From contig NZ_FOZX01000001.1 in assembly GCF_900116135.1 (NCBI RefSeq), positions 1,397,918-1,461,917 on the forward strand: a stretch of 64,000 nucleotides of DNA. Reading direction: 5' to 3'. Shown in pieces: positions 25,675 through 33,139 of this stretch (positions are counted from its first letter, which is position 1; every line of letters starts with the position of its first letter). The notes below the pieces were generated by a model. That model ran no database searches. It was given only the letters and a program-made list of their open reading frames with translations, and had not been told where the DNA came from. This DNA comes from Saccharopolyspora flava. Lineage in GTDB: Bacteria; Actinomycetota; Actinomycetes; Mycobacteriales; Pseudonocardiaceae. The position numbers and the translations under genes are program-made.

Positions 25675-26472
25675 ATGCCGGACACGCAGTACGAAGACCT
25701 CCTCCGCCACGTGCTGGACACGGGGGCCCGCAAGGACGACCGCACCGGGACCGGGACGCGGTCGATCTTCGGTCACCAGCTGCGCTACCGGCTGTCCGAC
25801 GGGTTCCCGCTGGTCACGACGAAGAAGGTCCACTTCCGCTCGGTCGCCTACGAGCTGCTGTGGTTCCTGCGCGGCGACTCCAACGCCACGTGGCTGCAGG
25901 ACAACGGGGTCACGATCTGGAACGAGTGGGCGGGTCCCGACGGCGACCTCGGCCCGATCTACGGGGTCCAGTGGCGGTCCTGGCCGACACCCGACGGCGG
26001 CCACATCGACCAGCTCAGCGAGGTCCTGCGCACGCTGCGCGAGAACCCCGACTCGCGGCGGATCATCGTCTCGGCGTGGAACGTCGCCGACATCCCGCGG
26101 ATGGCGCTGCCGCCGTGCCACGCGTTCTTCCAGTTCCACGTCGCCGACGGCAAGCTCTCGTGCCAGCTGTACCAGCGCAGCGCCGACCTGTTCCTGGGCG
26201 TGCCGTTCAACATCGCCAGCTACGCGCTGCTCACGCACATGATCGCCGACCAGGTCGGCCTGGACGTCGGCGACTTCATCTGGACCGGCGGCGACTGCCA
26301 CATCTACGACAACCACGAGGAGCAGGTCCGCACGCAGCTCTCCCGCGAAGCCCGGCCGTTCCCGACGCTGAACCTCAAGCCCGCGGACAGCCTGTTCGAC
26401 TACACCTACGAGCACTTCGAGATCCAGGGCTACGACCCGCACCCCGGCATCAAGGCTCCGGTGGCGGTGTGA
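25675..26472 (+). CDS. thyA: Thymidylate synthase
   Basis: ThyA converts dUMP and methylene-THF to dTMP and dihydrofolate. 265 aa, the standard short form. It begins [28 protein letters not shown], with the catalytic Cys in [12 protein letters not shown], the dUMP-binding [20 protein letters not shown] and the C-terminal end IKAPVAV. A TAGGCT -10-like box ends 7 nt before ATG 25675, suggesting a leaderless mRNA. The GTGA overlap with dfrA couples dihydrofolate production to its recycling. Confidence 0.96.
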   Translation: MPDTQYEDLLRHVLDTGARKDDRTGTGTRSIFGHQLRYRLSDGFPLVTTKKVHFRSVAYELLWFLRGDSNATWLQDNGVTIWNEWAGPDGDLGPIYGVQWRSWPTPDGGHIDQLSEVLRTLRENPDSRRIIVSAWNVADIPRMALPPCHAFFQFHVADGKLSCQLYQRSADLFLGVPFNIASYALLTHMIADQVGLDVGDFIWTGGDCHIYDNHEEQVRTQLSREARPFPTLNLKPADSLFDYTYEHFEIQGYDPHPGIKAPVAV

Positions 26473-26927
26473 TCGGCCTGATCTGGGCCCAGTCGTCCAC
26501 GGGCGTCATCGGCCGCGACGGAACCATGCCGTGGCACCTGCCGGAAGACCTCAAGCACTTCCGGACGGTGACCTCCGGCGCCACGGTCCTCATGGGCCGC
26601 CGCACCTGGGAGTCCCTGCCGCCCCGCTTCCGCCCCCTGCCGGGCAGGCGCAACCTCGTCCTCTCCCGCACCCCGCAGGACGGCGCGGAAACGTTCGCCG
26701 ACCTCGACTCGGCCCTCGCCGCGGTTTCCGGCGACGTCTGGGTGATCGGCGGCGCAGCCGTCTACCGAGCAGCCCTGCCCGTGGCGGACAAGATCGTCGT
26801 CACCGAGATCCGAGAACCCTTCGAAGGCGACACCCACGCCCCCGAACTCGACCGCCCCGCCGACGCAGTCGGCGAATGGCACAAGTCCGCCACAGGCCTC
26901 CACTACCGCTTCCTCACCTGGGACTGA
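26469..26927 (+). CDS. dfrA: Dihydrofolate reductase
   Basis: A 152-aa DHFR that reduces dihydrofolate, the by-product of ThyA, to THF with NADPH. Motifs: [29 protein letters not shown] with the Trp-His-Leu-Pro-Glu-Asp active-site loop (catalytic Asp), [12 protein letters not shown] for NADPH and [18 protein letters not shown] 26469 overlaps the thyA stop by four bases (GTGA). Confidence 0.95.
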   Translation: MIGLIWAQSSTGVIGRDGTMPWHLPEDLKHFRTVTSGATVLMGRRTWESLPPRFRPLPGRRNLVLSRTPQDGAETFADLDSALAAVSGDVWVIGGAAVYRAALPVADKIVVTEIREPFEGDTHAPELDRPADAVGEWHKSATGLHYRFLTWD

Positions 26928-27057
26928 GCCCAGCCGGAGCCGTTCTGGCACAGCCCAGCAATGCCCGCGCTGCTGGGCGACGCCGGATCGTGACGTGCCA
27001 CACGGCCCGCGCCTGACTGGCTTGCTGCCGATCTTGAAATCCCTTCACCATCCCCGC

Positions 27058-27267
27058 GTGAAGCGGAACCCCGACCTCCGACCTGAGCGGCAAAGGCATG
27101 CGGCCTCCGTGCTCAACGGCGCTGCGTTCGTGTTCGTCGGAGTGACAGGTGCGATCAACGGGGTCCCTCCGCTACTGGTCGGGCTGCCCCTCGTCGTGGG
27201 CCTGGCTGTCGCCGCAAGGCCCGTTGTGCGCTACGCCCGCCTCTGTCGGCGTGACCGGGATGAGTAG
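27058..27267 (+). CDS. Small membrane protein, unknown function
   Basis: A 69-aa protein with a charged N-terminus (KRNPDLRPERQRHAAS) and two hydrophobic helices (FVFVGVTGAING, LLVGLPLVVGLAVAA), ending in RLCRRDRDE. GTG 27058 is preferred; an in-frame GTG at 26995 would add 21 residues. It is the first of a chain of tiny membrane genes read in one direction. Size and chaining resemble the spd (plasmid-spread) genes of actinomycete conjugative elements, but no sequence identification is possible. Confidence 0.55.
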   Translation: MKRNPDLRPERQRHAASVLNGAAFVFVGVTGAINGVPPLLVGLPLVVGLAVAARPVVRYARLCRRDRDE

Positions 27268-27301
27268 CGAACGGCGCGCCCTCCCAAGAGCGAGGGACAA
27301 G

Positions 27302-27748
27302 ATGAGTGACTGACTAAGGCGCTACAGGCCGCTTCTCGCGCAAGTCGCCGGCATCGGACTCCTCATCGCCTCCGACCTATCAGCATGGGGACGAGGGACG
27401 CTGGTGGGGGCACTAGCAGTCGTTCTCGGCATCGGCGCGATCCGGAAGCGCGAACAGCTACGCGCCTGGTTCGACCCCGCATCAGCAGCCACGCGGTGGA
27501 AGGTGTTGCGGGTCCTCGTCGGCGCCCCGCTCTACATCGCGGCCTTCCTGATCGGCCTGGATCAACCAGCCGCGATGGTGGCCGCGGTCGCAGGCACTGC
27601 CGTGACCTGCACGGCGATCCTTCAGGAAGAGAAGGTCAGGCGCGAGGAAACCGGAGCGCCTCCGGAGATCATCCTCGGCGACTGGCGGCGGGCATTCAGC
27701 AACGTCAACGTCCGTGACGTGTTCCGCCGGGGTGATCGGGATGCGTAA
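27302..27748 (+). pseudogene. Small membrane protein gene with in-frame TGA at codon 4
   Basis: ATG 27302 is followed by AGT GAC TGA (stop at 27311-27313) and then an open frame to 27748. After the stop the frame reads LRRYRPLLAQVAGIGLLIASDLSAWGRG, a plausible first membrane helix, then GALAVVLGIGAI, RVLVGAPLYIAAFLIGL and AAVAGTAVTCTAI helices and a hydrophilic tail. Either a TGG-to-TGA nonsense change has broken the gene, or translation starts at GTG 27404, giving a 114-aa protein. The tail overlaps the next gene by 8 bp. Confidence 0.5.
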
Positions 27749-28013
27749 GAAGTTGCGTGCCTGGCTGCTGGTCGAAATGCACGAGCGAGCCGGATGGCTC
27801 CGGTTCATCGCGCTCATGCTCGGGGGTCTCACGGCAAAACACCTCTTCGGCTTCGACAGCAGCGACCCGCTGTCCTGGCACGAAGCCGTCGTGTTCTTCA
27901 CCGGAGTCGCAGCAACACAACTGGTCTGGTCGGCGCTGGCGTACCTCGTGATCACGATATGGGCCCGCAGGCGGCCGAATCGCAACGAGCCAGGAGGCGA
28001 GCGAACAGGATGA
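27741..28013 (+). CDS. Small membrane protein, unknown function
   Basis: 90 aa: a basic N-terminus (MRKKLRAWLLVEMHERAG), two hydrophobic helices (FIALMLGGLTAKHLFGF; VVFFTGVAATQLVWSALAYLVITIWA) and a basic tail. It overlaps its upstream neighbour by 8 bp and its downstream neighbour by 4 bp (ATGA), so it is translated as part of a coupled set. I do not recognise the family. Confidence 0.65.
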   Translation: MRKKLRAWLLVEMHERAGWLRFIALMLGGLTAKHLFGFDSSDPLSWHEAVVFFTGVAATQLVWSALAYLVITIWARRRPNRNEPGGERTG

Positions 28014-28312
28014 TTGAACGACTCCGCGCGTGGTGGCAGACCGGGCCCACCTGGAAGCGATGGGAACGCGCCTACTACCTCACCGTCGCCTGCGTCGGCG
28101 TGCCCTTCGCCCTCACCATCATCATCCAGACCGTCATCCACGGGCCCCGGCAGCCAATGGCACCTGCCACCTTCTACGCCCTCATCACCTTCTTCGTCTG
28201 CGGCATCATCATCAGCAACATCGTGTGGACCTTCTGGGCACGCGCCCGCCGCAAGGCAGGCCACCGCTGGATCGACATCCTCATGCAACGGACGCCGTCC
28301 AGCGATGACTAA
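28010..28312 (+). CDS. Small membrane protein, unknown function
   Basis: 100 aa: MIERLRAWWQTGPTWKRWERAYYL at the N-terminus, then two membrane helices (TVACVGVPFALTIIIQTVI; ATFYALITFFVCGIIISNIVWTFW) and a basic tail (ARARRKAGHRWID). It shares its start with the previous stop (ATGA) and its end with the 32-codon frame at 28305. A W/R-rich N-terminus is shared with the upstream gene product (RLRAW / KLRAW), suggesting the small proteins are paralogues. Confidence 0.65.
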   Translation: MIERLRAWWQTGPTWKRWERAYYLTVACVGVPFALTIIIQTVIHGPRQPMAPATFYALITFFVCGIIISNIVWTFWARARRKAGHRWIDILMQRTPSSDD

Positions 28313-28403
28313 GCACCCGAAAGCACTCCGCTTGGCCGCAGTCTGCGCCCTCACCGGACTACTGCTCGCCCCCATGGGCCTCGACCGACTACCCCGCCCG
28401 TGA
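28305..28403 (+). CDS. 32-aa hydrophobic peptide gene
   Basis: MTKHPKALRLAAVCALTGLLLAPMGLDRLPRP overlaps the previous gene by 8 bp: a short basic N-terminus, one hydrophobic core and a Pro-rich end. It looks like a signal peptide or single-span peptide and continues the coupled chain. It may be the truncated start of a once longer gene, as the following 280 bp are non-coding in this frame. Confidence 0.4.
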   Translation: MTKHPKALRLAAVCALTGLLLAPMGLDRLPRP

Positions 28404-28685
28404 TCTGGCGGGACTCGCAGATCCTTGGGACGTTGGCGTCCGGCCTTCAGGTACGCACGAGACTCCGAAAGACCGGTCGCGCACGAGGTGTGGTTGGGGG
28501 TTGTCATTCAAGAAGGTCATTTGCCGCCACGACCTGATCCGTGCGCAGGTGAGCCCCGTCCACCTGAGGCGCCGAGCAGGCTGGCCCGTCCCGGTAAGCG
28601 GCGCTCGGCACGTTGGGCTCGCTACCCGCCGGCGCCCGAGGGACGTGGCCCGGTTCTGGAGTGGTTTCAACCCGCAGTGGGTTCG

Positions 28686-29092
28686 ATGGCGGTCAGCGTG
28701 GGGTTGGTAACGAGTGCCCTGCTCCTCGTGGGAGTGATTTGTTCGCCGGTTTCCATTCGCTATTACGACCACAGGCTGTTCCGATTCTGGTCGGCAGCGG
28801 CGTGCTGAGCGCTGCAATCGTCGTGGGTGATTCCCTGCTTCCCCGTGGCGTGATCAACAGCGTTCGTGTCTCGGCCGGGGCTGATTGGCTCGCGGTGCCT
28901 TCCGGGTGGGTGGACACCTACGAACTGGACGCAGTCGCGGTACAGGGGACGCTCGTACCGGATGTGGTTCTCACCGACACCGCCGGTCGCACGATTCAGA
29001 TCTCAGTTGCAGACCTGCAGGCGCATCAGCCTCTCTGGGATCTGGTCCACAATGGGCTTCTGCACTCCGACACCCAAGGCGATGATCAGTGA
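28686..29092 (+). pseudogene. Frameshifted small membrane/PH-like protein gene
   Basis: Two frames together make one sensible protein. MAVSVGLVTSALLLVGVIC...YYDHRLFRFW ends at a stop at 28808. A second frame continues GVLSAAIVVGDSLLPRGVIN and ends with LTDTAGRTIQISVADLQAHQPLWDLVHNGLLHS. The join lies near 28785-28800. The two membrane helices plus a beta-rich PH-like tail are typical of small actinobacterial proteins found near integrative elements. The frameshift implies a decayed gene beside the tRNA cluster. Confidence 0.5.
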
Positions 29093-29205
29093 TGAGGCCC
29101 GCGCATGGCTGTTTGCGCAGTGATCAGCAGCAAGCCAGGCAGCGTCCGTAAGTGAACGTGATTCACCTGGCCGGTAGCCCTCGAACTGAGACGGAAAATG
29201 ACACG

Positions 29206-29237
29206 AAGAAGCCCCGTCGAGATCGACGGGGCTTCTT
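29206..29237 (-). terminator. Terminator of the tRNA operon
   Basis: AAGAAGCCCCGTCGA (29206-29220) pairs with TCGACGGGGCTTCTT (29223-29237), a 15-bp stem closing on a tight loop. On the minus strand it is followed by a T-rich stretch (TGTCATTTTCC). It lies 15 bp downstream of tRNA-Phe. Confidence 0.75.
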
Positions 29238-29251
29238 GTGACTCTGAGCGG

Positions 29252-29325
29252 TGGCCAGGGGCGGGGTCGAACCGCCGACCTTCCGCTTTTCAGGCGGACG
29301 CTCGTACCAACTGAGCTACCTGGCC
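29252..29325 (-). tRNA. tRNA-Phe (GAA)
   Basis: 74 nt on the minus strand. Acceptor GGCCAGG pairs with CCTGGCC, anticodon stem TCCGC/GCGGA, loop CTGAAAA with anticodon GAA, T-arm GGCGG-TTCGACC-CCGCC. CCA is not encoded. It is last in a Glu-Asp-Phe cluster. Confidence 0.95.
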
Positions 29326-29357
29326 GATAGCGTCCGGCTTGATGCCGTTCGCCTTGG

Positions 29358-29431
29358 CGACCCAGACGGGACTCGAACCCGCGACCTCCGCCGTGACAGG
29401 GCGGCGCGCTAACCAACTGCGCCACTGGGCC
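29358..29431 (-). tRNA. tRNA-Asp (GTC)
   Basis: 74 nt on the minus strand. Acceptor GGCCCAG/CTGGGTC, anticodon loop CTGTCAC with anticodon GTC on a CCGCC/GGCGG stem. Middle gene of the Glu-Asp-Phe cluster; CCA is not encoded. Confidence 0.95.
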
Positions 29432-29455
29432 ATGCAATCGTTCTTCAGTTGTTCG

Positions 29456-29528
29456 TACCCCCAACGGGATTCGAACCCGCGCTACCGCCTTGAAAGGGCG
29501 GCGTCCTAGGCCGCTAGACGATGGGGGC
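29456..29528 (-). tRNA. tRNA-Glu (TTC)
   Basis: 73 nt on the minus strand. Acceptor GCCCCCA/TGGGGGT, anticodon loop CTTTCAA with anticodon TTC on CCGCC/GGCGG. First gene of the tRNA operon. Confidence 0.95.
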
Positions 29529-29840
29529 TTGACCGATCCGAAACCGGTCCGGCCGTCGCCTCCAACCGGCTTTCCCTTTCGGGGCGCCCCGTTGGCAGTG
29601 ATGAAAGCTTACGACACACGCTTCCGGCCGCCCAAACCGGGGGGTCCCTAAGCCGTGCGGCACCGTCGCGGGCCACCTCGGCACCCCGCACCCGACGCCA
29701 ATACTAGCCGCCTGACCAGGCCAATCGCCACCATCGCGGGTGGATCGGCACGTTGACCCGGAACGGGCCTCGGCACCCCCGCGGGGGCCTGAAACGGGCA
29801 AAACCGCCACCGGGCTCGTTTTGTGATCCACGACTCATGA
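29529..29840. other. 312-bp region upstream of the tRNA operon
   Basis: Holds the presumed tRNA promoter (29606-29635). Nothing else gene-like is seen up to the TetR gene stop codon. Confidence 0.5.
29606..29635 (-). promoter_or_regulatory. Probable promoter of the tRNA-Glu/Asp/Phe operon
   Basis: On the minus strand, TTGGGC (29635-29630), an 18-bp spacer and TAAGCT (29611-29606) lie about 80 nt before tRNA-Glu. Confidence 0.5.
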
Positions 29841-30431
29841 TCATCCGGCTGCGGCGGCCGTGCGGGCGCCGTCGACGACCAGGCCCGGGAGCAGGGCGCG
29901 CCACGACTCCTCCAGACGGGTCGCGAGGCGCCTCAGGTCGCTGGCCTCCAGCAGGTTCGTGCCGACCACCATCGCGTAGCAGAGGCGCGCCACCGCGGCC
30001 GGATCCGCGCCCGGGCGCAGCTGACCGCGCTCGGCCGCGCGACCGACGAGATCGTCGAACAAGGACTCCCAGCCGTCGGTGTCCGTACCGACGTGGCCGC
30101 ACGCCAACGCCAGCCCCGCGCGCAGCATCACGTCCTGCTCCAGGCGACGAGCGGTGTCGCAGGTGAGGCCGACCAGCGTCGCCATCGGACTCTGCGCGCG
30201 CTGGTACCAGCGCTCCCTGAACTCGTCGAGGACTTCTCGGTAGCGCGCGACCAGCGCCTGCGCCACGTCCTCCTTGCCGCTGAAGTGGAAGTAGAACGCG
30301 CCCTTGGTCGTCTCGCAGCGGCGCAGGATCGCGCTGAGCTTGGCGGCCTCGAAACCGACGTCGTCGATCTCCTCGGCCGCGGCGACCATGATCGAGTGAC
30401 GCGTGAGCTGCGCCCGCTGCTGCTGCGGCAT
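29841..30431 (-). CDS. TetR-family regulator, ArpA/gamma-butyrolactone-receptor type
   Basis: About 196 aa from ATG 30431. The N-terminal HTH (LTRHSIMVAAAEEIDDVGFEAAKLSAILRRCETTKGAFYFHFSGKEDVAQALV) has the TKGAFYFHFSxKE recognition block that marks the ArpA/ScbR group of butyrolactone receptors and pseudo-receptors. The ligand domain is shorter and less recognisable. No butyrolactone synthase (AfsA/ScbA) or antibiotic genes are in the window, so it may be an orphan pseudo-receptor. Targets cannot be inferred. Confidence 0.85.
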   Translation of the reverse strand: MPQQQRAQLTRHSIMVAAAEEIDDVGFEAAKLSAILRRCETTKGAFYFHFSGKEDVAQALVARYREVLDEFRERWYQRAQSPMATLVGLTCDTARRLEQDVMLRAGLALACGHVGTDTDGWESLFDDLVGRAAERGQLRPGADPAAVARLCYAMVVGTNLLEASDLRRLATRLEESWRALLPGLVVDGARTAAAAG

Positions 30432-30665
30432 TGATCGACTCCGACCCCCGAATGGCAGTGCTCGCACCCGCCCGCGCGAGCGAGGCCCCGCCCGAACGGA
30501 TGATCAAATATGCCACCGGAAGTTACCTCGGATGCCGACCTTTCGCTCAGCAGAACACCTGCGTGTCACACGTTCGGAGAACGCACGCCGACCGAGCGTT
30601 CACCCGGCGCGCCGCTCCGACGCGCAGCCGGTCCGCGCCCGGGCCGGCCACGTGCGCGGCCCAGG

Positions 30666-30905
30666 TCAGCGCGCCACCGGAGGCTGACCGTCCTCGTCCG
30701 GAACGAGGCCCAGCATGTCCAGCAGCAGGCGGCAGTCCTCCGCGCTCTCGGCGCTGCGGGCGACAGCGATCCTGGCCCGGTGGACCTGCTCCTCCGAGAT
30801 GCGCGAGGGCTCGCCGACGCGCTGCCCGGGCACCGCGCCCGACTGGCGCGACTGCCCGTCTTCCTGCTGCCACAAGAACTTTCGTACGTCCAGCGACCCG
30901 TACAT
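30666..30905 (-). CDS. Small conserved hypothetical protein (79 aa)
   Basis: MYGSLDVRKFLWQQEDGQSR begins a 79-aa hydrophilic protein with a helical C-terminal half (EEQVHRARIAVARSAESAEDCRLLLDMLGLVPD). I do not recognise its family. The frame shows normal coding bias and an ATG start. It is followed by the TetR gene in the same direction, separated by 234 bp. Its own upstream region contains two DnaA-box-like 9-mers. Confidence 0.6.
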   Translation of the reverse strand: MYGSLDVRKFLWQQEDGQSRQSGAVPGQRVGEPSRISEEQVHRARIAVARSAESAEDCRLLLDMLGLVPDEDGQPPVAR

Positions 30906-31432
30906 GACGCCTCCCAGGCCTCGGGTTTCGGCCGCAGGTTATCCACAGGTTGTCAACAGCCGCAGCCCCCCAGAGAGTGATTCGAAGCCAACGGAGAGTA
31001 ATCGCGTGCGTGGGTCGATCCACTTCGGATATCGGCTGCGTCACATTCCCGCGTCCTCACCGGACAACGAACGCGACAGCTCCGGCATTCCGGATCTCGG
31101 CGGGCTCACCGCTCGTAGCGCCGCGCGACCGCCGAGCGGGCGGCCGACGACAGCGCTGGATGCACGAATCGTGGCGAGAACCCTCCCCGCGCGAGGGAGG
31201 CGCGTGCCACAATCGGCGTCGCTGACACACCCCCGGTCAGCACCTGTGGAGATCCCCTCCGGCCCCCGTGCTCCTCCCCCTGGCGCGGGGGCCTTCCACG
31301 TCAGGACGGGTTTTCGCCAACACCCGCCCACCCCGGCTCACTCGCAGGTGGCGGCGGCAGGCCCGGGTGCGCGACCGAGGTTCCGGGCTCGCGGCGATAG
31401 GCAGGCCGCAACACAACCGTTATCGTGTCCGG
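30906..31432. other. 527-bp intergenic region
   Basis: No supported gene. It contains the DnaA-box-like pair at 30939-30958 and the -10-like TATCGT box (31421-31426) of the gene at 31433. Confidence 0.5.
30939..30958 (+). other. Two adjacent DnaA-box-like 9-mers
   Basis: TTATCCACA (30939-30947), a perfect E. coli-type DnaA box, is followed after 2 bp by TTGTCAACA (30950-30958), one base from the actinobacterial form. Two boxes are too few for an origin; a DnaA-titration or regulatory site is possible. Confidence 0.4.
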
Positions 31433-31906
31433 GTGGCTCTAGGACGAACCAAGGCGAATCGGCAGCGCAAGCCTGCCGAGGAAGCCGAACCGGACCCCGA
31501 ATTCGAGTCGTACCTGGCTGCGCTGGACCCGGCTGACAACCCCGAAACCACCGGGTCAGGGCGTCGCTTCGGTGCCGCTCAGGTGTACCAGCTGCGGCTG
31601 CCGCTGCTGGCCAACGAGCGTCTCCGCGAGCTCGCCGTCAAGCAGGGCACATCCCCCGCCGCGCTCGCGCGTGACTGGGTGATGCAGCACCTCGAGATCG
31701 CCGAGGAGGAGCACGCGGCCCAGACACAGGTGCAGCAGAACCCGATGCAGCAGGCCGCTGCGCAAGCACCCGAGTGGCCAGGCCAGGACGGCCCCTACCC
31801 CGACAACACCCCCGACCCGATTCCCTCCGGCTTCTCCGGAGGAATCCCCGACGTGGAGCGGACCGAGGAGATGACCGTCCCGGTCGATCGCTACCGCCCG
31901 ATGTGA
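31433..31906 (+). CDS. Hypothetical protein with ribbon-helix-helix-like segment
   Basis: 157 aa. A charged N-terminus (LGRTKANRQRKPAEEAEPDPEFESYLAALDP) precedes a segment VYQLRLPLLANERLRELAVKQGTSPAALARDWVMQHL that looks like a ribbon-helix-helix DNA-binding unit (beta strand plus two helices). A Gln/Pro-rich disordered tail ends VDRYRPM. A TATCGT -10-like box (31421-31426) lies 6 nt before GTG 31433, indicating a leaderless start. The function is unknown. Confidence 0.65.
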   Translation: MALGRTKANRQRKPAEEAEPDPEFESYLAALDPADNPETTGSGRRFGAAQVYQLRLPLLANERLRELAVKQGTSPAALARDWVMQHLEIAEEEHAAQTQVQQNPMQQAAAQAPEWPGQDGPYPDNTPDPIPSGFSGGIPDVERTEEMTVPVDRYRPM

Positions 31907-31915
31907 CACCGACGC

Positions 31916-31961
31916 GACGAGGCCGTGGGCGCACCCCCTGATGCGCGCCCACGGCCTCGTC
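31916..31961. terminator. Bidirectional terminator hairpin
   Basis: GACGAGGCCGTGGGCGC (31916-31932) is perfectly complementary to GCGCCCACGGCCTCGTC (31945-31961), loop 12 nt, between convergent genes. Confidence 0.75.
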
Positions 31962-31977
31962 GTCGTTTCCGGCCCGG

Positions 31978-33135
31978 TCAGGCCGGCAGGCCGAGCTCCC
32001 GGGCGATGAGCATGAGCTGCACCTCGCTGGTGCCCTCGCCGATCTCCAGGATCTTGGAGTCGCGGTAGAAGCGGCCCACCGGCGTCTCGTTCATGAACCC
32101 GTAGCCGCCGAAGATCTGGGTCGCGTCGCGGGCGTTGTCCATCGCCGCGTTCGACGAGGCCAGCTTCGCGATCGCTGCCTGCTTCTTGTACGGCTCGCCG
32201 CGCACCATCCGCGACGCCGCGTCGTAGTAGGCCAGCCGGGCCGTGTGCGCCCGCAGCTCCATCTGGGCGACCTTGAACTGCATCGCCTGGTACTCGCCGA
32301 TCTTGTGCCCGAACGCCTCGCGTTCTCCCAGGTAGCGCAGGCACTCGTCGACGCAGCCCTGGGCCGTGCCGACGCCGAGGGCTGCGATGGCCACCCGGCC
32401 CTCGGTGAGCGTGGCCAGGAACTGGGCGTAGCCCCGCCCGCGCTCGCCGACGAGGTTGGCCGCCGGGACGCGGCAGTCGTCGAACGACAGCGCGTGGGTG
32501 TCGGAGGAGTTCCAGCCGACCTTCGAGTACTTCTTGGCAACCGTGAAGCCCGGGGTTCCGGAGGGCACCAGGATCGCCGAGATCTCCTTGCGGCCGTCCG
32601 GGCGCTCACCGGTGACGGCGGTGACCGTGACGAACCCGGTCATGTCGGTTCCGGAGTTGGTGATGAACGCCTTCGCGCCGTTGATCACCCACTCGTCGCC
32701 GTCGAGGACCGCGGTGGTGCGGGTGGCTCCCGCGTCGGAGCCGCCGTCGGGTTCGGTGAGGCCGAACGCGCCCAGCACCTCACCGGTGGCGAGCTTGGGC
32801 AGCCAGGTGCGCTTCTGCTCGTCCGAGCCGAAGCGCAGCAGCGGCATGATGCCCAGCGAGACGCCGGCTTCGAGGGTGATGGCGACCGACTGGTCGACGC
32901 GGCCGAGCTCCTCCAGCGCCAGGCACAGCGCGAAGTAGTCGCCGCCCATGCCGCCGTGCTCCTCGGGCACCGGCAGGCCGAACAGGCCCATCTCGCCCAT
33001 CTTGCGCACCAGCGGGTAGGCGAACTCCTCGCGCTCGTAGTAGTCGGCGATGACCGGGGCGACGTCCTTGCGCGCGAAGTCCTGCACGCTCTGCCGCAGC
33101 GCCTCGTGCTCCTCGCTGAGCCGGTGGTCGACCAT
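31978..33135 (-). CDS. Acyl-CoA dehydrogenase
   Basis: A 385-aa flavoenzyme introducing a C2-C3 double bond in acyl-CoA. DRRLSEEHEALRQSVQDFARKDVAPV-type N-terminus, GAFGLTEPDGGSDAGATRTTA FAD/substrate motif, ALGVGTAQGCVDECLRYLGEREAFG, and DATQIFGGYGFMNETPVGRFYRDSKILEIGEGTSEVQ at the C-terminus. A catalytic Glu would lie in the last motif (EIGEGTSE), the position typical of short-chain/isovaleryl-type enzymes with a branched substrate. It ends the accD-accA-acd operon, 4 bp after accA, so a leucine/isovalerate or related branched-acyl pathway is likely. Confidence 0.9.
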   Translation of the reverse strand: MVDHRLSEEHEALRQSVQDFARKDVAPVIADYYEREEFAYPLVRKMGEMGLFGLPVPEEHGGMGGDYFALCLALEELGRVDQSVAITLEAGVSLGIMPLLRFGSDEQKRTWLPKLATGEVLGAFGLTEPDGGSDAGATRTTAVLDGDEWVINGAKAFITNSGTDMTGFVTVTAVTGERPDGRKEISAILVPSGTPGFTVAKKYSKVGWNSSDTHALSFDDCRVPAANLVGERGRGYAQFLATLTEGRVAIAALGVGTAQGCVDECLRYLGEREAFGHKIGEYQAMQFKVAQMELRAHTARLAYYDAASRMVRGEPYKKQAAIAKLASSNAAMDNARDATQIFGGYGFMNETPVGRFYRDSKILEIGEGTSEVQLMLIARELGLPA

Positions 33136-33139
33136 CTCC

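Noticed and set aside
28425..28808. Complete gene from 28425
   Set aside because: Only the last 40 codons look like protein. The rest is Arg/Pro-rich noise; the region is better read as a frameshifted gene from 28686.
30431..30907. Plus-strand frames around 30431-30907
   Set aside because: They overlap the start of the TetR gene and the small 79-aa gene on the minus strand and have no coding features.
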